Shown: one piece after another, positions 42,734 through 50,696 of the stretch
Position numbering within the stretch: position 1 is the first letter of the stretch
How the letters are laid out: the number at the start of each line of letters is the position of its first letter
NCBI GenBank assembly: GCA_016215155.1
Contig: JACRLQ010000045.1
Location: 1-50,696, forward strand
Reading direction: 5' to 3'
From: Nitrospirota bacterium
Lineage (GTDB): Bacteria > Nitrospirota > Thermodesulfovibrionia > Thermodesulfovibrionales > UBA6898
Length of the DNA: 50,696 bases
The notes under the pieces: generated by a model
What the model saw: the letters and a program-made list of their open reading frames with translations, nothing else
What the model was told of the DNA's origin: nothing
Databases searched by the model: none
Made by a program: the position numbers and the translations under genes

Positions 42734-44992
42734 TTAGCCTCCATTTGCCGGCCCCGCAACCCGCCTGAGCCGGGCCTTTATTCTTCTCATCCAGTATGCC
42801 GCGGTCCTTCTTTCATATAAACGCCTGTACATATTTGAGGTTTTTCTGCAGCTCTCGAATTGTTCGGTAAGATGCGCTATATCTTTGATCTTTTCCTCCG
42901 CGGTATACTGCAGGCTCTCGATACGCGCCGCCACATCCGCAATGAAATATTGTTTCATCTCAGGGCCCCTGTGGAATGAATATCCGTATTTTGTCCCTCT
43001 TTCGCCGCATATGCCGAGGAAAAGATCCCGTTCGAGTCCGCTCCAATCCGTATCCTCCAGGAATTTCTCTTCATAATCTAACAAATTATAGAAAAGGACC
43101 TCGCGCCTGTGTTTGCGCCTGTCATCACTAACGTCAACATATAAGGATGGGGGTATCCGGCCCAGTGTAAACTCAGGCCGCTCGGTCGTAAGGTAAGCCA
43201 TGGTCCGCCGGCGCTCTTCCTCTTCAAACGGAATCAACTTCCTGAGACGCTCTACGACGCGCACGGTGTCCCGCGTCAGGTCTCTTTGATCAAACTCCTC
43301 GAACTGACCTTCCCGCAACAAGGTCCGGGCTTTTTCCCACGCATCGATGCATTTTGCCCATACGACAAAAGACACGATAGGTGGTTCCTGGAATTTTCTC
43401 CGGCGTGAGAGCGCCAACGGGACAGGGTTGCGCCGAAGAAAGATAAACCGTCCGTGAGGAAACAAATGAAGCAGAAGATCAACGCAATGGACCATCCGGT
43501 CATCGGGTGTTTTATCCATCCATACATAATTCTGAATATCTTTTTTGCTCTGAAGCACGATCTTCTTCACAACGGCATCGAGCATATCATACATAATGTT
43601 TTCGGGAAACCATGGCGGCCTTTTATTTGTTGAATCACCCGGCAAAGAAGGCCCCGCGACCTCACGCCACTTCTCAAAGAGCTTATAGAGCAATTGGCGC
43701 AGTAGTGGAAAAACATGGCCCTCGTGCCATCCGGAAATATTCAAGCCGTCCATGAGGGCCCCGGTCATCGCGCTGGTTGCTGACCTGCCGGCGCCCAGGA
43801 CAAAAATCGGTTTTTCCTCGGGGAAACCCGTTAATTTCTCCAATCGGAACTCATATCGGTCCCGCGGGGATTCCCGGGATGCCAGGCGCTCATCCCCTCC
43901 GTAGAGATTATCCGGCGAAACGACCTCCGCCCCGCTGCTTGCCGCCTGTCGACGAAGCGAAACCACGAATAGTTCGCGTTGCGCGCCATTCATTTTCATG
44001 AAATCCGCCAGAGGCGCCGGACATGATTTAACGTCAGAAGTGAAATAACTTTCGTCCAGTTCAAGATATTGATCGTCATCAAGACTTTTTTTAACGGAAC
44101 CCCAAACACCGGAAAAGGCCGGGACCTCATTGGCTTCAGCCGGGCGCTCCGCGCGGCCCCCCGCTGGTCCTTCCCGGGTCACGCAAATGAATCTTGCTCC
44201 GGGATAACACCCCTTGATAAGCGGAACGAGCCGCAAGCCCGCCACCCCCGGCAATACGTCAATCCGGACACTTGAAACAACCTGCCGGTCATAGACGTCA
44301 CAAAAGAATTTACGAATTTCATTTATTATTTCGTAGATATCCAGGTGACCAATGCCATATAACCCGAGCATATCCCCAAGATGAGCGAAGTACCCCTTTA
44401 TTTCGTCATCCCACGTATTCTTTGTCACAGTCACGAGATCGGCCAATAATTGAAAATGCTGAAGCGCGGGGAAATGTTTGGTTTCGAAAGCGCACTGGAG
44501 CGCCGAAACCGGCGCAGTGAAAAACTCAGTGTGTTCCCCTATGACAAAAACGGGTCCAAGGGTCGATAGGGATGACAGTCTGGCGTTATCAAACTCCTCA
44601 GGATAGCTGAGCGATCCAAGGCCCGCCAGGATGCCCTCTTCCGCTTCAGCGGACACAAGGAGTCTCACTGTTTTTTTCGCCAGCTCGCATCTGCTTTCAT
44701 CGCGCAACTCTGCCTCAAGGGAAATTTCCATGTTCCCGCCGGCAGGGGGCACGGGCAATTCCGCCTTAAACCCTGAATGTAACGCACCGGGAATCCCCGG
44801 ATATGCAGCTTTTACGTCGGGGCGCTCCTTTCGGCATTCACAAGGGGCCGTATGACCGTCGGAGCTCCGGACCATGAGCCGGCTAATTTGGTTGCCCGGA
44901 TCTACGACCCACCCATAGATGTCCAATTTCATGACCGAACGGCAGTCAACAAGGGGGGGCACCTCGATATTACAAAAAATATGCGTCTTCAT
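42734..44992 (-). CDS. Sulfotransferase with a second, degenerate sulfotransferase-like domain
   Basis: A 752-residue enzyme expected to use PAPS. The C-terminal domain (~395-690) has an intact 5'-phosphosulfate loop FVLGAGRSATSAMTGAL and the 3'-phosphate-binding segment GRFIFLRRNPVPLALSRRR. The N-terminal ~100 residues are an Ig-like module (LDIYGWVVDPGNQISRLMV, then PDVKAAYPGIPGALHSGF) common in glycan enzymes. Between them (~140-370) a similar pattern recurs in worn form: FVIGEHTEFFTAPVSAL at the loop and GCYPGARFICVTREGP at the second site, without the Gly-Arg-Ser core. The C-terminus has a coiled-coil and a basic tail. ATG 44992 overlaps the stop of the upstream gene as ATGA. Confidence 0.82.
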   Translation of the reverse strand: MKTHIFCNIEVPPLVDCRSVMKLDIYGWVVDPGNQISRLMVRSSDGHTAPCECRKERPDVKAAYPGIPGALHSGFKAELPVPPAGGNMEISLEAELRDESRCELAKKTVRLLVSAEAEEGILAGLGSLSYPEEFDNARLSSLSTLGPVFVIGEHTEFFTAPVSALQCAFETKHFPALQHFQLLADLVTVTKNTWDDEIKGYFAHLGDMLGLYGIGHLDIYEIINEIRKFFCDVYDRQVVSSVRIDVLPGVAGLRLVPLIKGCYPGARFICVTREGPAGGRAERPAEANEVPAFSGVWGSVKKSLDDDQYLELDESYFTSDVKSCPAPLADFMKMNGAQRELFVVSLRRQAASSGAEVVSPDNLYGGDERLASRESPRDRYEFRLEKLTGFPEEKPIFVLGAGRSATSAMTGALMDGLNISGWHEGHVFPLLRQLLYKLFEKWREVAGPSLPGDSTNKRPPWFPENIMYDMLDAVVKKIVLQSKKDIQNYVWMDKTPDDRMVHCVDLLLHLFPHGRFIFLRRNPVPLALSRRRKFQEPPIVSFVVWAKCIDAWEKARTLLREGQFEEFDQRDLTRDTVRVVERLRKLIPFEEEERRRTMAYLTTERPEFTLGRIPPSLYVDVSDDRRKHRREVLFYNLLDYEEKFLEDTDWSGLERDLFLGICGERGTKYGYSFHRGPEMKQYFIADVAARIESLQYTAEEKIKDIAHLTEQFESCRKTSNMYRRLYERRTAAYWMRRIKARLRRVAGPANGG

Positions 44993-47790
44993 TTGGCCGG
45001 ACCCGGGGCGTCTGTACAACGGCCTGCCGTTAAATCTTTATATATCGATGCATAGCGCTCCACCATCGCTTCTACCGAAAAAGAGTCCTGAGCGCGTTTC
45101 CGGTTAAGCTTTCCTATGGATAAGCGCTTTGCCCTATCGTTCAAAAGGCCGATGACAATCTCGACCAGGCGATCGCTGTCACCCGGAGGAGCCAGCAACT
45201 CCTCATTCCCGAGGATCTCGGAGAGCGCACCCACATTATATCCCGCTACCGGGATTCCCATATTCATGGCAAAGGAGCTCACCTGTCCGAAACTTTCATT
45301 CCAAACCGGCGCTACAAAAATGCTCATCCGTTCATAATATTTCGGTAAACTGTTATAGGGGACATATTTCGTGAAAACAAATGATCTACTGACTCCGGCC
45401 TCATGGACCGCTTTCCTGTATATTTCAAGGAAAGTCCCGCCGCCGACAATCAGGACCTTAGTGCCGGGGCGGCGCTGGGCAACTTTAATAAACACCTCAA
45501 TGGCCTTCTCATCAAGCTTGTCGGACTCAAGCCGATAGACCATTCCAATACACTCATCCGGGATATCTTCCTTTTGCCTGACAAACAGCTCAAAATCACT
45601 TCCGGGGTACACAATAGAACTATTCCTTTCAGAATGGCCGAACGTTTCATACACATATTTACTGACATAGACATAATGAGAAACGGCATCGCTGATATAG
45701 GGCTCAACGGGAGTATTTATATTTTCCACTATCTTGCATCCGGTCTTCTCCGCGGCCTGGAAAACTTCATGATACCAATTATAATCGCAGTCTCCCCAGT
45801 AATGTATGTGGATTATATCCGGCTTGAATTTTCTAAAGTAGGCGAGGATGTCGTTATGGTTTCCTCTGTCTCGAAATTCATGCACTGTCGCGCCGCTGTA
45901 GGCCGGCGGGTCCGGGACGTAGCTGGTGATTATCTCCTGCTCATATAAATGGCCCAGGTGTTCAATCAGGTCAATGACTAAACGCGATGAACCTCCCGTC
46001 ATGAAATTCGCAAGGGCATGCGCAATCCTGGGCCGGTCATTATTGTACGGCCTCAGTTTGCGCACCTTATATGGTTTATTGACAATTCTCGGTCTCAACT
46101 TTGAGAGCAGTGCTTCCGTCATCTTCCCGATTGATCTCACCGCCGTCCGGAAAAATACAGTTGTCCGCCAGCCGCCGGAATTAAATATCTCATGTATTTG
46201 TTCCTTGTGACGAACAAGGGACTTATTCAATTCCACGAGTTGCGCGGCATTCGCGGCGAGCTGCCGGTCCCGTTCGGCGAGTTTATCGTTCTTCTCTTTA
46301 AGCTCCTTGCGACATTCCTCCGTTTGTTCCCTGTGACGAACAAGGGACTTATTCAATTCCACGAGTTGCGCGGCACTCGCGGCGAGCTGCTGGTCCCGTT
46401 CGGCGAGCTGCTGGTCCCGTTCGGCGAGCTGCTGGTCCCGTTCGGCGAGCTGCTGGTCCCGTTCGGCGAGTTTATCATTTTTCTCTTCAAGCTCATTGCG
46501 AAATTCCTCCGTTTGTTCCCCGTGACGAACAAGGGACTGATTCAATTCCACGAGTTGCGCGGCATTCGCGGCGAGTTGTTGGTCCTGTTCTGCGATTGTC
46601 AGCCCGCGAGAAGCGGCGACGTTTTCCCAGGCAGCACGCAGGAGTTCCAGCCACAGGAGTTTTGCGGTAACATCGGCATTGACTTCGGGACGGAACTCGC
46701 CAGCCGGGGACTCCGGTTTTTTCGAGTAACGGGCTGAGGCGGAAGTCCTCGTGGTCATGGCCAGCGCGGCAGAAATCTCCTGCAACTCAGACTCCGGACT
46801 CAGAGCGGGACATGCAACAGCCCCATGCGTCCTCAGGCCCTTAAGCAGCTCCTTCAACGATGTCTGCCAGACTGACTCGTGTTGAAGATATGCACACGTC
46901 CCGGATGACGAAGTATATTTCATCATATCCTCGAAGTCCCGAAATTCCCTCGAATAATCCAGCAGGAGGTTTATCACGAAATTCCGTTGAGCAACATCGA
47001 CAGGATAATTTTCCTGGCAAATCATATTTCTAATTGCCCTGATAATCAGGTCAGGTCGGTTGATCATAATTAAATAGGGGAACAGGAGCCTCGAATAAAT
47101 ATAGACCGTTTCCCAATATTTTCGGGAAGGATCTTTGTGGGTAATGTTTTCACCGTGATATCTATAGAAGGTAAGCCTCTCGGGCATCATGGCGAACTTA
47201 GCCCCATGACAGAAGAACCTTATCCAGTTATACCAGTCCGGGGTATACGTCAAACCACAATCATAGTCCCAAAGCTGAGCGGCCAGCGCCTTTTTCATCA
47301 AAACGGAAGAATGACAGATATGATTGCCCCAAATCCATGTTTCAGCATTGTTTAGATCTATGTCTTCATTAAACCATAGTTCGTGGACGGCATTTTCAGG
47401 GAAATTGCCGGCGCCGTCAACCTCAGTGACATGTGTGGCCACCAGGTCAACATCGGGATTAGACTCCATGAAGTCCACCTGTTTTTCCAGCTTATCGGGG
47501 GCAAAATAGTCATCTGAATCGAGTGAACAGAAATATTTACCCCTGCACATGGGCCTTACTTTTTTTGATGAAGCGGCGGCCCCGATATTTACCTCGTTTA
47601 TAAGCAGATGGATTCGGTCATCTTTGAACGAATTTATTATCTCCACGGAATTGTCTCGTGATGAGTCATCCACAATAATAATTTCAAAATTCCGATATGT
47701 TTGACTCAACACCGATTCAATCGTCCGGGCAAGATATACGCCGTAATTATAGGATGTAATTTTTATTGATACTAGTGGTGTCGAAGCCAT
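44989..47790 (-). CDS. GT2-coiled-coil-GT4 bifunctional glycosyltransferase
   Basis: A 933-residue protein with two glycosyltransferases joined by a heptad-repeat coil. Residues 1-~280 are GT2 (LVSIKITSYNYGVYLARTI, IIIVDDSSRDNSVEI, CSLDSDDYFA). Residues ~397-530 consist of repeats rich in LAERDQQ and LVELNKSLVRH. Residues ~590-925 are GT4: GGSSRLVIDLIEHLG, GMVYRLESDKLDEKAIEV and the EX7E-type WNESFGQVSSFAMNMGIPV. The coil may set distance between active sites or oligomerise the protein, as for chain-length-measuring coils in polymer synthases; that is inference. AGGGG lies 6 bases before the ATG. Probable early gene of the minus-strand operon. Confidence 0.9.
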   Translation of the reverse strand: MASTPLVSIKITSYNYGVYLARTIESVLSQTYRNFEIIIVDDSSRDNSVEIINSFKDDRIHLLINEVNIGAAASSKKVRPMCRGKYFCSLDSDDYFAPDKLEKQVDFMESNPDVDLVATHVTEVDGAGNFPENAVHELWFNEDIDLNNAETWIWGNHICHSSVLMKKALAAQLWDYDCGLTYTPDWYNWIRFFCHGAKFAMMPERLTFYRYHGENITHKDPSRKYWETVYIYSRLLFPYLIMINRPDLIIRAIRNMICQENYPVDVAQRNFVINLLLDYSREFRDFEDMMKYTSSSGTCAYLQHESVWQTSLKELLKGLRTHGAVACPALSPESELQEISAALAMTTRTSASARYSKKPESPAGEFRPEVNADVTAKLLWLELLRAAWENVAASRGLTIAEQDQQLAANAAQLVELNQSLVRHGEQTEEFRNELEEKNDKLAERDQQLAERDQQLAERDQQLAERDQQLAASAAQLVELNKSLVRHREQTEECRKELKEKNDKLAERDRQLAANAAQLVELNKSLVRHKEQIHEIFNSGGWRTTVFFRTAVRSIGKMTEALLSKLRPRIVNKPYKVRKLRPYNNDRPRIAHALANFMTGGSSRLVIDLIEHLGHLYEQEIITSYVPDPPAYSGATVHEFRDRGNHNDILAYFRKFKPDIIHIHYWGDCDYNWYHEVFQAAEKTGCKIVENINTPVEPYISDAVSHYVYVSKYVYETFGHSERNSSIVYPGSDFELFVRQKEDIPDECIGMVYRLESDKLDEKAIEVFIKVAQRRPGTKVLIVGGGTFLEIYRKAVHEAGVSRSFVFTKYVPYNSLPKYYERMSIFVAPVWNESFGQVSSFAMNMGIPVAGYNVGALSEILGNEELLAPPGDSDRLVEIVIGLLNDRAKRLSIGKLNRKRAQDSFSVEAMVERYASIYKDLTAGRCTDAPGPAK
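46201..46600 (-). repeat. Tandem 126-bp repeats encoding six heptads each
   Basis: Three copies of one unit start at 46201, 46327 and 46516 (plus-strand coordinates). The first is 126 bp; the second is 189 bp because it contains the 21-bp expansion at 46387-46470; the third is partial. Identity between copies is very high, with scattered substitutions. Each unit equals 42 residues, six heptads, so gain or loss keeps the coil register. Confidence 0.9.
46387..46470 (-). repeat. Four perfect 21-bp tandem repeats
   Basis: The 21-base unit CTGCTGGTCCCGTTCGGCGA followed by G (plus strand) is repeated four times without a mismatch. It encodes LAERDQQ, exactly one heptad, at about residues 441-468 of the glycosyltransferase. 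Perfect identity points to recent expansion by slippage or recombination. Confidence 0.95.
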
Positions 47791-47852
47791 TCAATCCCCT
47801 AATGGATATGTCAACCGCATGATTTTACCCTTTTCGTCAGCGATTGATTAAC

Positions 47853-48989
47853 TTATTTTTTTGCATTTGTCATTATACCACAAATTTTTTCGATATCTCC
47901 CGCGGTCAAAGCGCCATATAATGGCAACGATAAGACCTCCAAGGAGATCCTATTCGCATAAGGCAGATTGATGACGGAAGACGACTTATTATCTCTATAG
48001 CACGCATAGTTACTGCAAAGAGGATAGAAATATTTTCTCGCAAAAACATTATATTTCTTAAGCTCCTCATAAACCCGGTCCCTGGAGCATCCGAAAAGGT
48101 CCTTGTCGATTCTGACTACAAAATATTGATTACTCATCGTTACGTCGGAAATATTCTCCGGAGGCAGCGTAAGACCGTCGCAGCCGCTTAATAACTCCCG
48201 ATACACATCGGACAAGTACTTTCTTTTATTCTGTTCCTCTCCAATACAGGAAAGCACCTCAAGGCCCAGTGCAGCCTGCAGCTCATTCATCTTCCCGTTT
48301 ATGCCCACATCGACGACCTCTTCTTCATTCCTGATGCCAAAATTTTTAAGAAGATCGACTTTTTCTTTGAACCGCTCATTTGAAAACGTCAGAGCCCCCC
48401 CCTCCGCCGTATGAAAAAGTTTCGTGGCATGAAAACTGAACATCGAAATGTCCCCATAATTACCAATCCCATTCCCGTCGATTTCAACTCCAAAAGCATG
48501 CGCGGCATCGTAGACTACCTTCAATCCGTAACGGTCGGCAATATTCTGAATATTCTTTACGTCGCAGGGAACTCCAAACACATGCACGGCCAGTATTCCT
48601 GTTGTTCTCGGTGTGATCAATTCCTCTATTTTAGAGGCGTCGATATTCATGGTGGATGAAGTGATGTCGCAAAATACGGGGGTAATATTGTTCCACGCTA
48701 ATGCGTGCGGCGTAGCTGGAAATGTAAACGGAGTGGTGATAACTTCGCCTTTTAGCCCCAAAGTTTTACAGGCCGTCAGAAGCGCGATCGTGCCGTTGTT
48801 AAACAGTGACAGGAACGGGACCTTAAGTTCCTGACGCAATGTTCTCTCCAGCAGCTTGTGCATATCCCCGTTATTTGTGAGTTTCTGAGACTCCCAGACT
48901 TCCTTGAGGCGCATCGTGTAGGCGTCTAACTCCGGGAAGATCGGTCTGGTGATATATATCGGGTTTTTAAAAGGTTTTATGCTTTTCAT
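47853..48989 (-). CDS. DegT/DnrJ/EryC1/StrS sugar aminotransferase
   Basis: PLP-dependent enzyme that aminates a keto-sugar nucleotide to make an amino-deoxy sugar. Hallmarks: FNNGTIALLTACKTLGLKG, TTPFTFPATPHAL, VYDAAHAFG and the Lys of SFHATKLFHTAEGG that carries PLP, then INGKMNELQAALGL. Length 378 is typical. The exact sugar is not determinable; the rest of its pathway (dehydratase, isomerase) is not seen here apart from the epimerase. Start codon overlaps the sulfotransferase stop as ATGA. Low GC (about 30-48% by line). Confidence 0.93.
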   Translation of the reverse strand: MKSIKPFKNPIYITRPIFPELDAYTMRLKEVWESQKLTNNGDMHKLLERTLRQELKVPFLSLFNNGTIALLTACKTLGLKGEVITTPFTFPATPHALAWNNITPVFCDITSSTMNIDASKIEELITPRTTGILAVHVFGVPCDVKNIQNIADRYGLKVVYDAAHAFGVEIDGNGIGNYGDISMFSFHATKLFHTAEGGALTFSNERFKEKVDLLKNFGIRNEEEVVDVGINGKMNELQAALGLEVLSCIGEEQNKRKYLSDVYRELLSGCDGLTLPPENISDVTMSNQYFVVRIDKDLFGCSRDRVYEELKKYNVFARKYFYPLCSNYACYRDNKSSSVINLPYANRISLEVLSLPLYGALTAGDIEKICGIMTNAKK

Positions 48990-49984
48990 ACCGTAACATC
49001 CGATCCTGAAAATTTTCTATAGGCGTCAATAATCAGCCTCACCTCTTCCTGAGTTACATTGATGTGGTTCATATGAGCGAATTTTGCCGGTCCGGGATAT
49101 ATCAGACTCCGTTCAAATCCCTGCGAAGATAACTTACTCCTTATGGCTTCAAAAAATCTTTCCGGCGACTCGCAAAACTCCTCATAATCAACTGTCAGAA
49201 CCCTGGACGCCCCGACCTTTTCCAGACCTTTTTCGATAGCTTCGTTTGTATAGTAGATTTGACCGCTGACCTGCTCATAGGGGGTCAGATCTTTTAAGCT
49301 TTCATATTCCGGCGGCTTGAATGAATACCAGCCGTCGAAACTGCCGTAATAATCGAGTCTGGCATTCAGCAGCGACTGGATATTATAAAACGGCCTTCTC
49401 TTAATATGCACAAACAGGACCTTTTCAAGTATATTAGCTAGAAACGGTATGTTCCAGTTTGCAATCATCCCTTTCATCGCACATGGCTTGTCAAATACCG
49501 ATTCCATTGCCGCGAGTTCTGAAACAAAGGTCTCGTGATCAACCGTCTTCAATGCGTCAGCCTCCAGTATCTGGATTTCGCCATAGTTAAAAAAGCGCCT
49601 CCAGAAATACCAGAACTCATTCGGCGCAAGGGCTCCTTTTGTTTTACCCAGCCGTGAGCTGAACGGAACAGTCTCGTTAAAATCGAAAATCTCGTTATTG
49701 AAGTCGTGTTTTGTCAGCATGAGCTGGATTTTGGCCCCTATGTATGGCGCTCCATAGAACCGGGAGAGAATATTCGTCGGGTAGCAAAAATGGCCGAGAC
49801 TGGCCAGCCATTGCAGAAACAGCGTCGTGCCGCTACGCGGACAGCCCATAATCAGAATGAGCGGATATTTACTCTTCGTGAATGCCTTGATGGAGCCGAT
49901 CTCAGACGGCAGCAAAAGGTCATTAACGTCCCTGAGCAGTTCTTCAAGTCTCGGATTTTTTTCGTGCGGCTGTCGTCTTTTCAT
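48986..49984 (-). CDS. Sulfotransferase
   Basis: A 332-residue PAPS-dependent sulfotransferase. The 5'-phosphosulfate-binding loop LIMGCPRSGTTLFLQWL is at ~42-58; the 3'-phosphate site is in the region KVLFVHIKRRPFYNIQSLL. The rest resembles enzymes acting on glycan hydroxyls. The ATG at 49984 is chosen because GGAGGCGAAGGAG lies directly ahead; the frame is open to 50047 but would overlap the previous gene. It is 17 bases from that gene's stop. Confidence 0.88.
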   Translation of the reverse strand: MKRRQPHEKNPRLEELLRDVNDLLLPSEIGSIKAFTKSKYPLILIMGCPRSGTTLFLQWLASLGHFCYPTNILSRFYGAPYIGAKIQLMLTKHDFNNEIFDFNETVPFSSRLGKTKGALAPNEFWYFWRRFFNYGEIQILEADALKTVDHETFVSELAAMESVFDKPCAMKGMIANWNIPFLANILEKVLFVHIKRRPFYNIQSLLNARLDYYGSFDGWYSFKPPEYESLKDLTPYEQVSGQIYYTNEAIEKGLEKVGASRVLTVDYEEFCESPERFFEAIRSKLSSQGFERSLIYPGPAKFAHMNHINVTQEEVRLIIDAYRKFSGSDVTV

Positions 49985-50000
49985 CTCCTTCGCCTCCCAG

Positions 50001-50696
50001 TTATCGGCACACCAGGTCGTATGCATCGAGCAGGACCTTGAGCTCATCGGGCGAATTAAACATCATCGCATCAATAATCGATAGATTAGGCACAAATGCG
50101 CCTGAAAACTGCCGGTACCTTACATCTTTGCTTCTAAGAAAGCTGAGTGTTATGTTATGTTGCCTGAATGTTTCGGAATTGTACAGGGATACCCCTCCTA
50201 TCGAATTGATATACTCGCTCGTCCGCAGAATTTTGCATATATTGATAACTTTGTCCTGCGCCCGCAGGTCTTTGTCCTTATCTAATTCAGATGAGTAAAT
50301 GATCCGCGTTGATGTCTTCATGTATGCGCATACGGCCTTGATGGAATCAGTCAGATATACAGCCAAATTATCTTCACTGTTCATTACGCATTCCGTGATC
50401 ACCGGGAAGACATCCCGGAACTGCGGCGCTCTGCGATACGCATACTCAATTGACTTGAGGATTTTAGCTCTGTTATTGCCCACGGTGAGATGGTTAATCA
50501 GTGCATACGAACCGGCATTATTAAGTCTCAGCGTAATCCTCTTTGCCTCACCGTTAATCAATATGGAGTTCCGGCTGATATATCCCTGTTTAATGTACGT
50601 CACATCGTCGTACACAACAAAGATATCCGCTGCCCGTATAAGCTGCCAATACCCTAAATAAGGGAAAAAGTAGGGTTGCATAATCGCAACCTTCAT
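50001..50696 (-). CDS. WbqC-like family protein
   Basis: WbqC family member of 231 residues, a group found in O-antigen clusters and near amino-sugar aminotransferases, with no settled reaction. MKVAIMQPYFFPYLGYWQLI at the start, FVVYDDVTYIKQGYISRN and the late LSIIDAMMFNSP are family features. The gene begins at the last base of the window, so its promoter and anything upstream lie outside; the Met at 50696 fits the family start. Confidence 0.9.
   Translation of the reverse strand: MKVAIMQPYFFPYLGYWQLIRAADIFVVYDDVTYIKQGYISRNSILINGEAKRITLRLNNAGSYALINHLTVGNNRAKILKSIEYAYRRAPQFRDVFPVITECVMNSEDNLAVYLTDSIKAVCAYMKTSTRIIYSSELDKDKDLRAQDKVINICKILRTSEYINSIGGVSLYNSETFRQHNITLSFLRSKDVRYRQFSGAFVPNLSIIDAMMFNSPDELKVLLDAYDLVCR

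Noticed and set aside
46201-46600. CRISPR-like array
   Set aside because: The repeats are contiguous, coding, in multiples of 21 bases and without unique spacers; they encode coiled-coil heptads.

Overview
This 50.7 kb window reads as chromosome of a Gram-negative, diderm bacterium, most plausibly Nitrospirota or a deltaproteobacterial (Desulfobacterota/Myxococcota-like) lineage. That placement is inferred from the style of the type II secretion genes, the MXAN_6640-like metalloprotease, the YHS protein and the C-terminal module of the subtilase. It is not proven by any marker gene. No rRNA, tRNA, CRISPR array, transposase or phage gene is visible.

Region 1 (1-19049) is a secretion block on the plus strand. 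A large secreted subtilase (224-3100) and a TolC-family outer-membrane channel with a promoter/palindrome in front of it (3211-4662) precede a nearly complete type II secretion system (T2SS): gspC, gspD, gspE, gspF, a HExxH metalloprotease with a CFI-box C-terminus, gspG, gspH, gspI, gspJ, gspK, gspL (broken), gspM, gspN and a second GspC-like (HR-domain) protein. A YHS-domain gene sits backwards between gspC and gspD. No prepilin peptidase (gspO) or pilotin gene is in the window. Two points stand out: the secretin GspD ends in a domain that looks like the propeptide of subtilisin-family proteases, and the operon itself carries a protease that may be one of its substrates.

Region 2 (19060-25909) is a polysaccharide or lipid-modification unit: a PIG-L deacetylase on the minus strand and, divergently, an operon of overlapping genes wzm-wzt-(LPLAT-like acyltransferase)-methyltransferase-(methyltransferase/GNAT fusion). 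It probably exports and decorates a surface glycan.

Region 3 (25948-34248, minus strand) carries envelope proteins: an orphan secretin, a small lipoprotein, a 461-residue secreted protein followed by a very strong terminator, a Cys-paired Ig-like repeat protein interrupted by a frameshift, and a secreted parvulin-type prolyl isomerase.

Region 4 (34337-50696, minus strand) is a glycan biosynthesis cluster, probably mostly one transcript entering from the right edge: WbqC-like protein, sulfotransferase, DegT/DnrJ/EryC1/StrS aminotransferase, a GT2-coiled-coil-GT4 fusion, a sulfotransferase with a degenerate second copy, a GT4, a GT-C membrane glycosyltransferase, a GT2-methyltransferase fusion interrupted by an in-frame stop, an epimerase and two GT2 enzymes. 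Two sulfotransferase genes suggest a sulfated surface polysaccharide. The rightmost three genes are clearly AT-richer than the secretion block.

Three genes (gspL, the Ig-repeat gene, the GT2-methyltransferase) are disrupted by one lesion each. Either these are real decay or they are consensus errors in the assembly.
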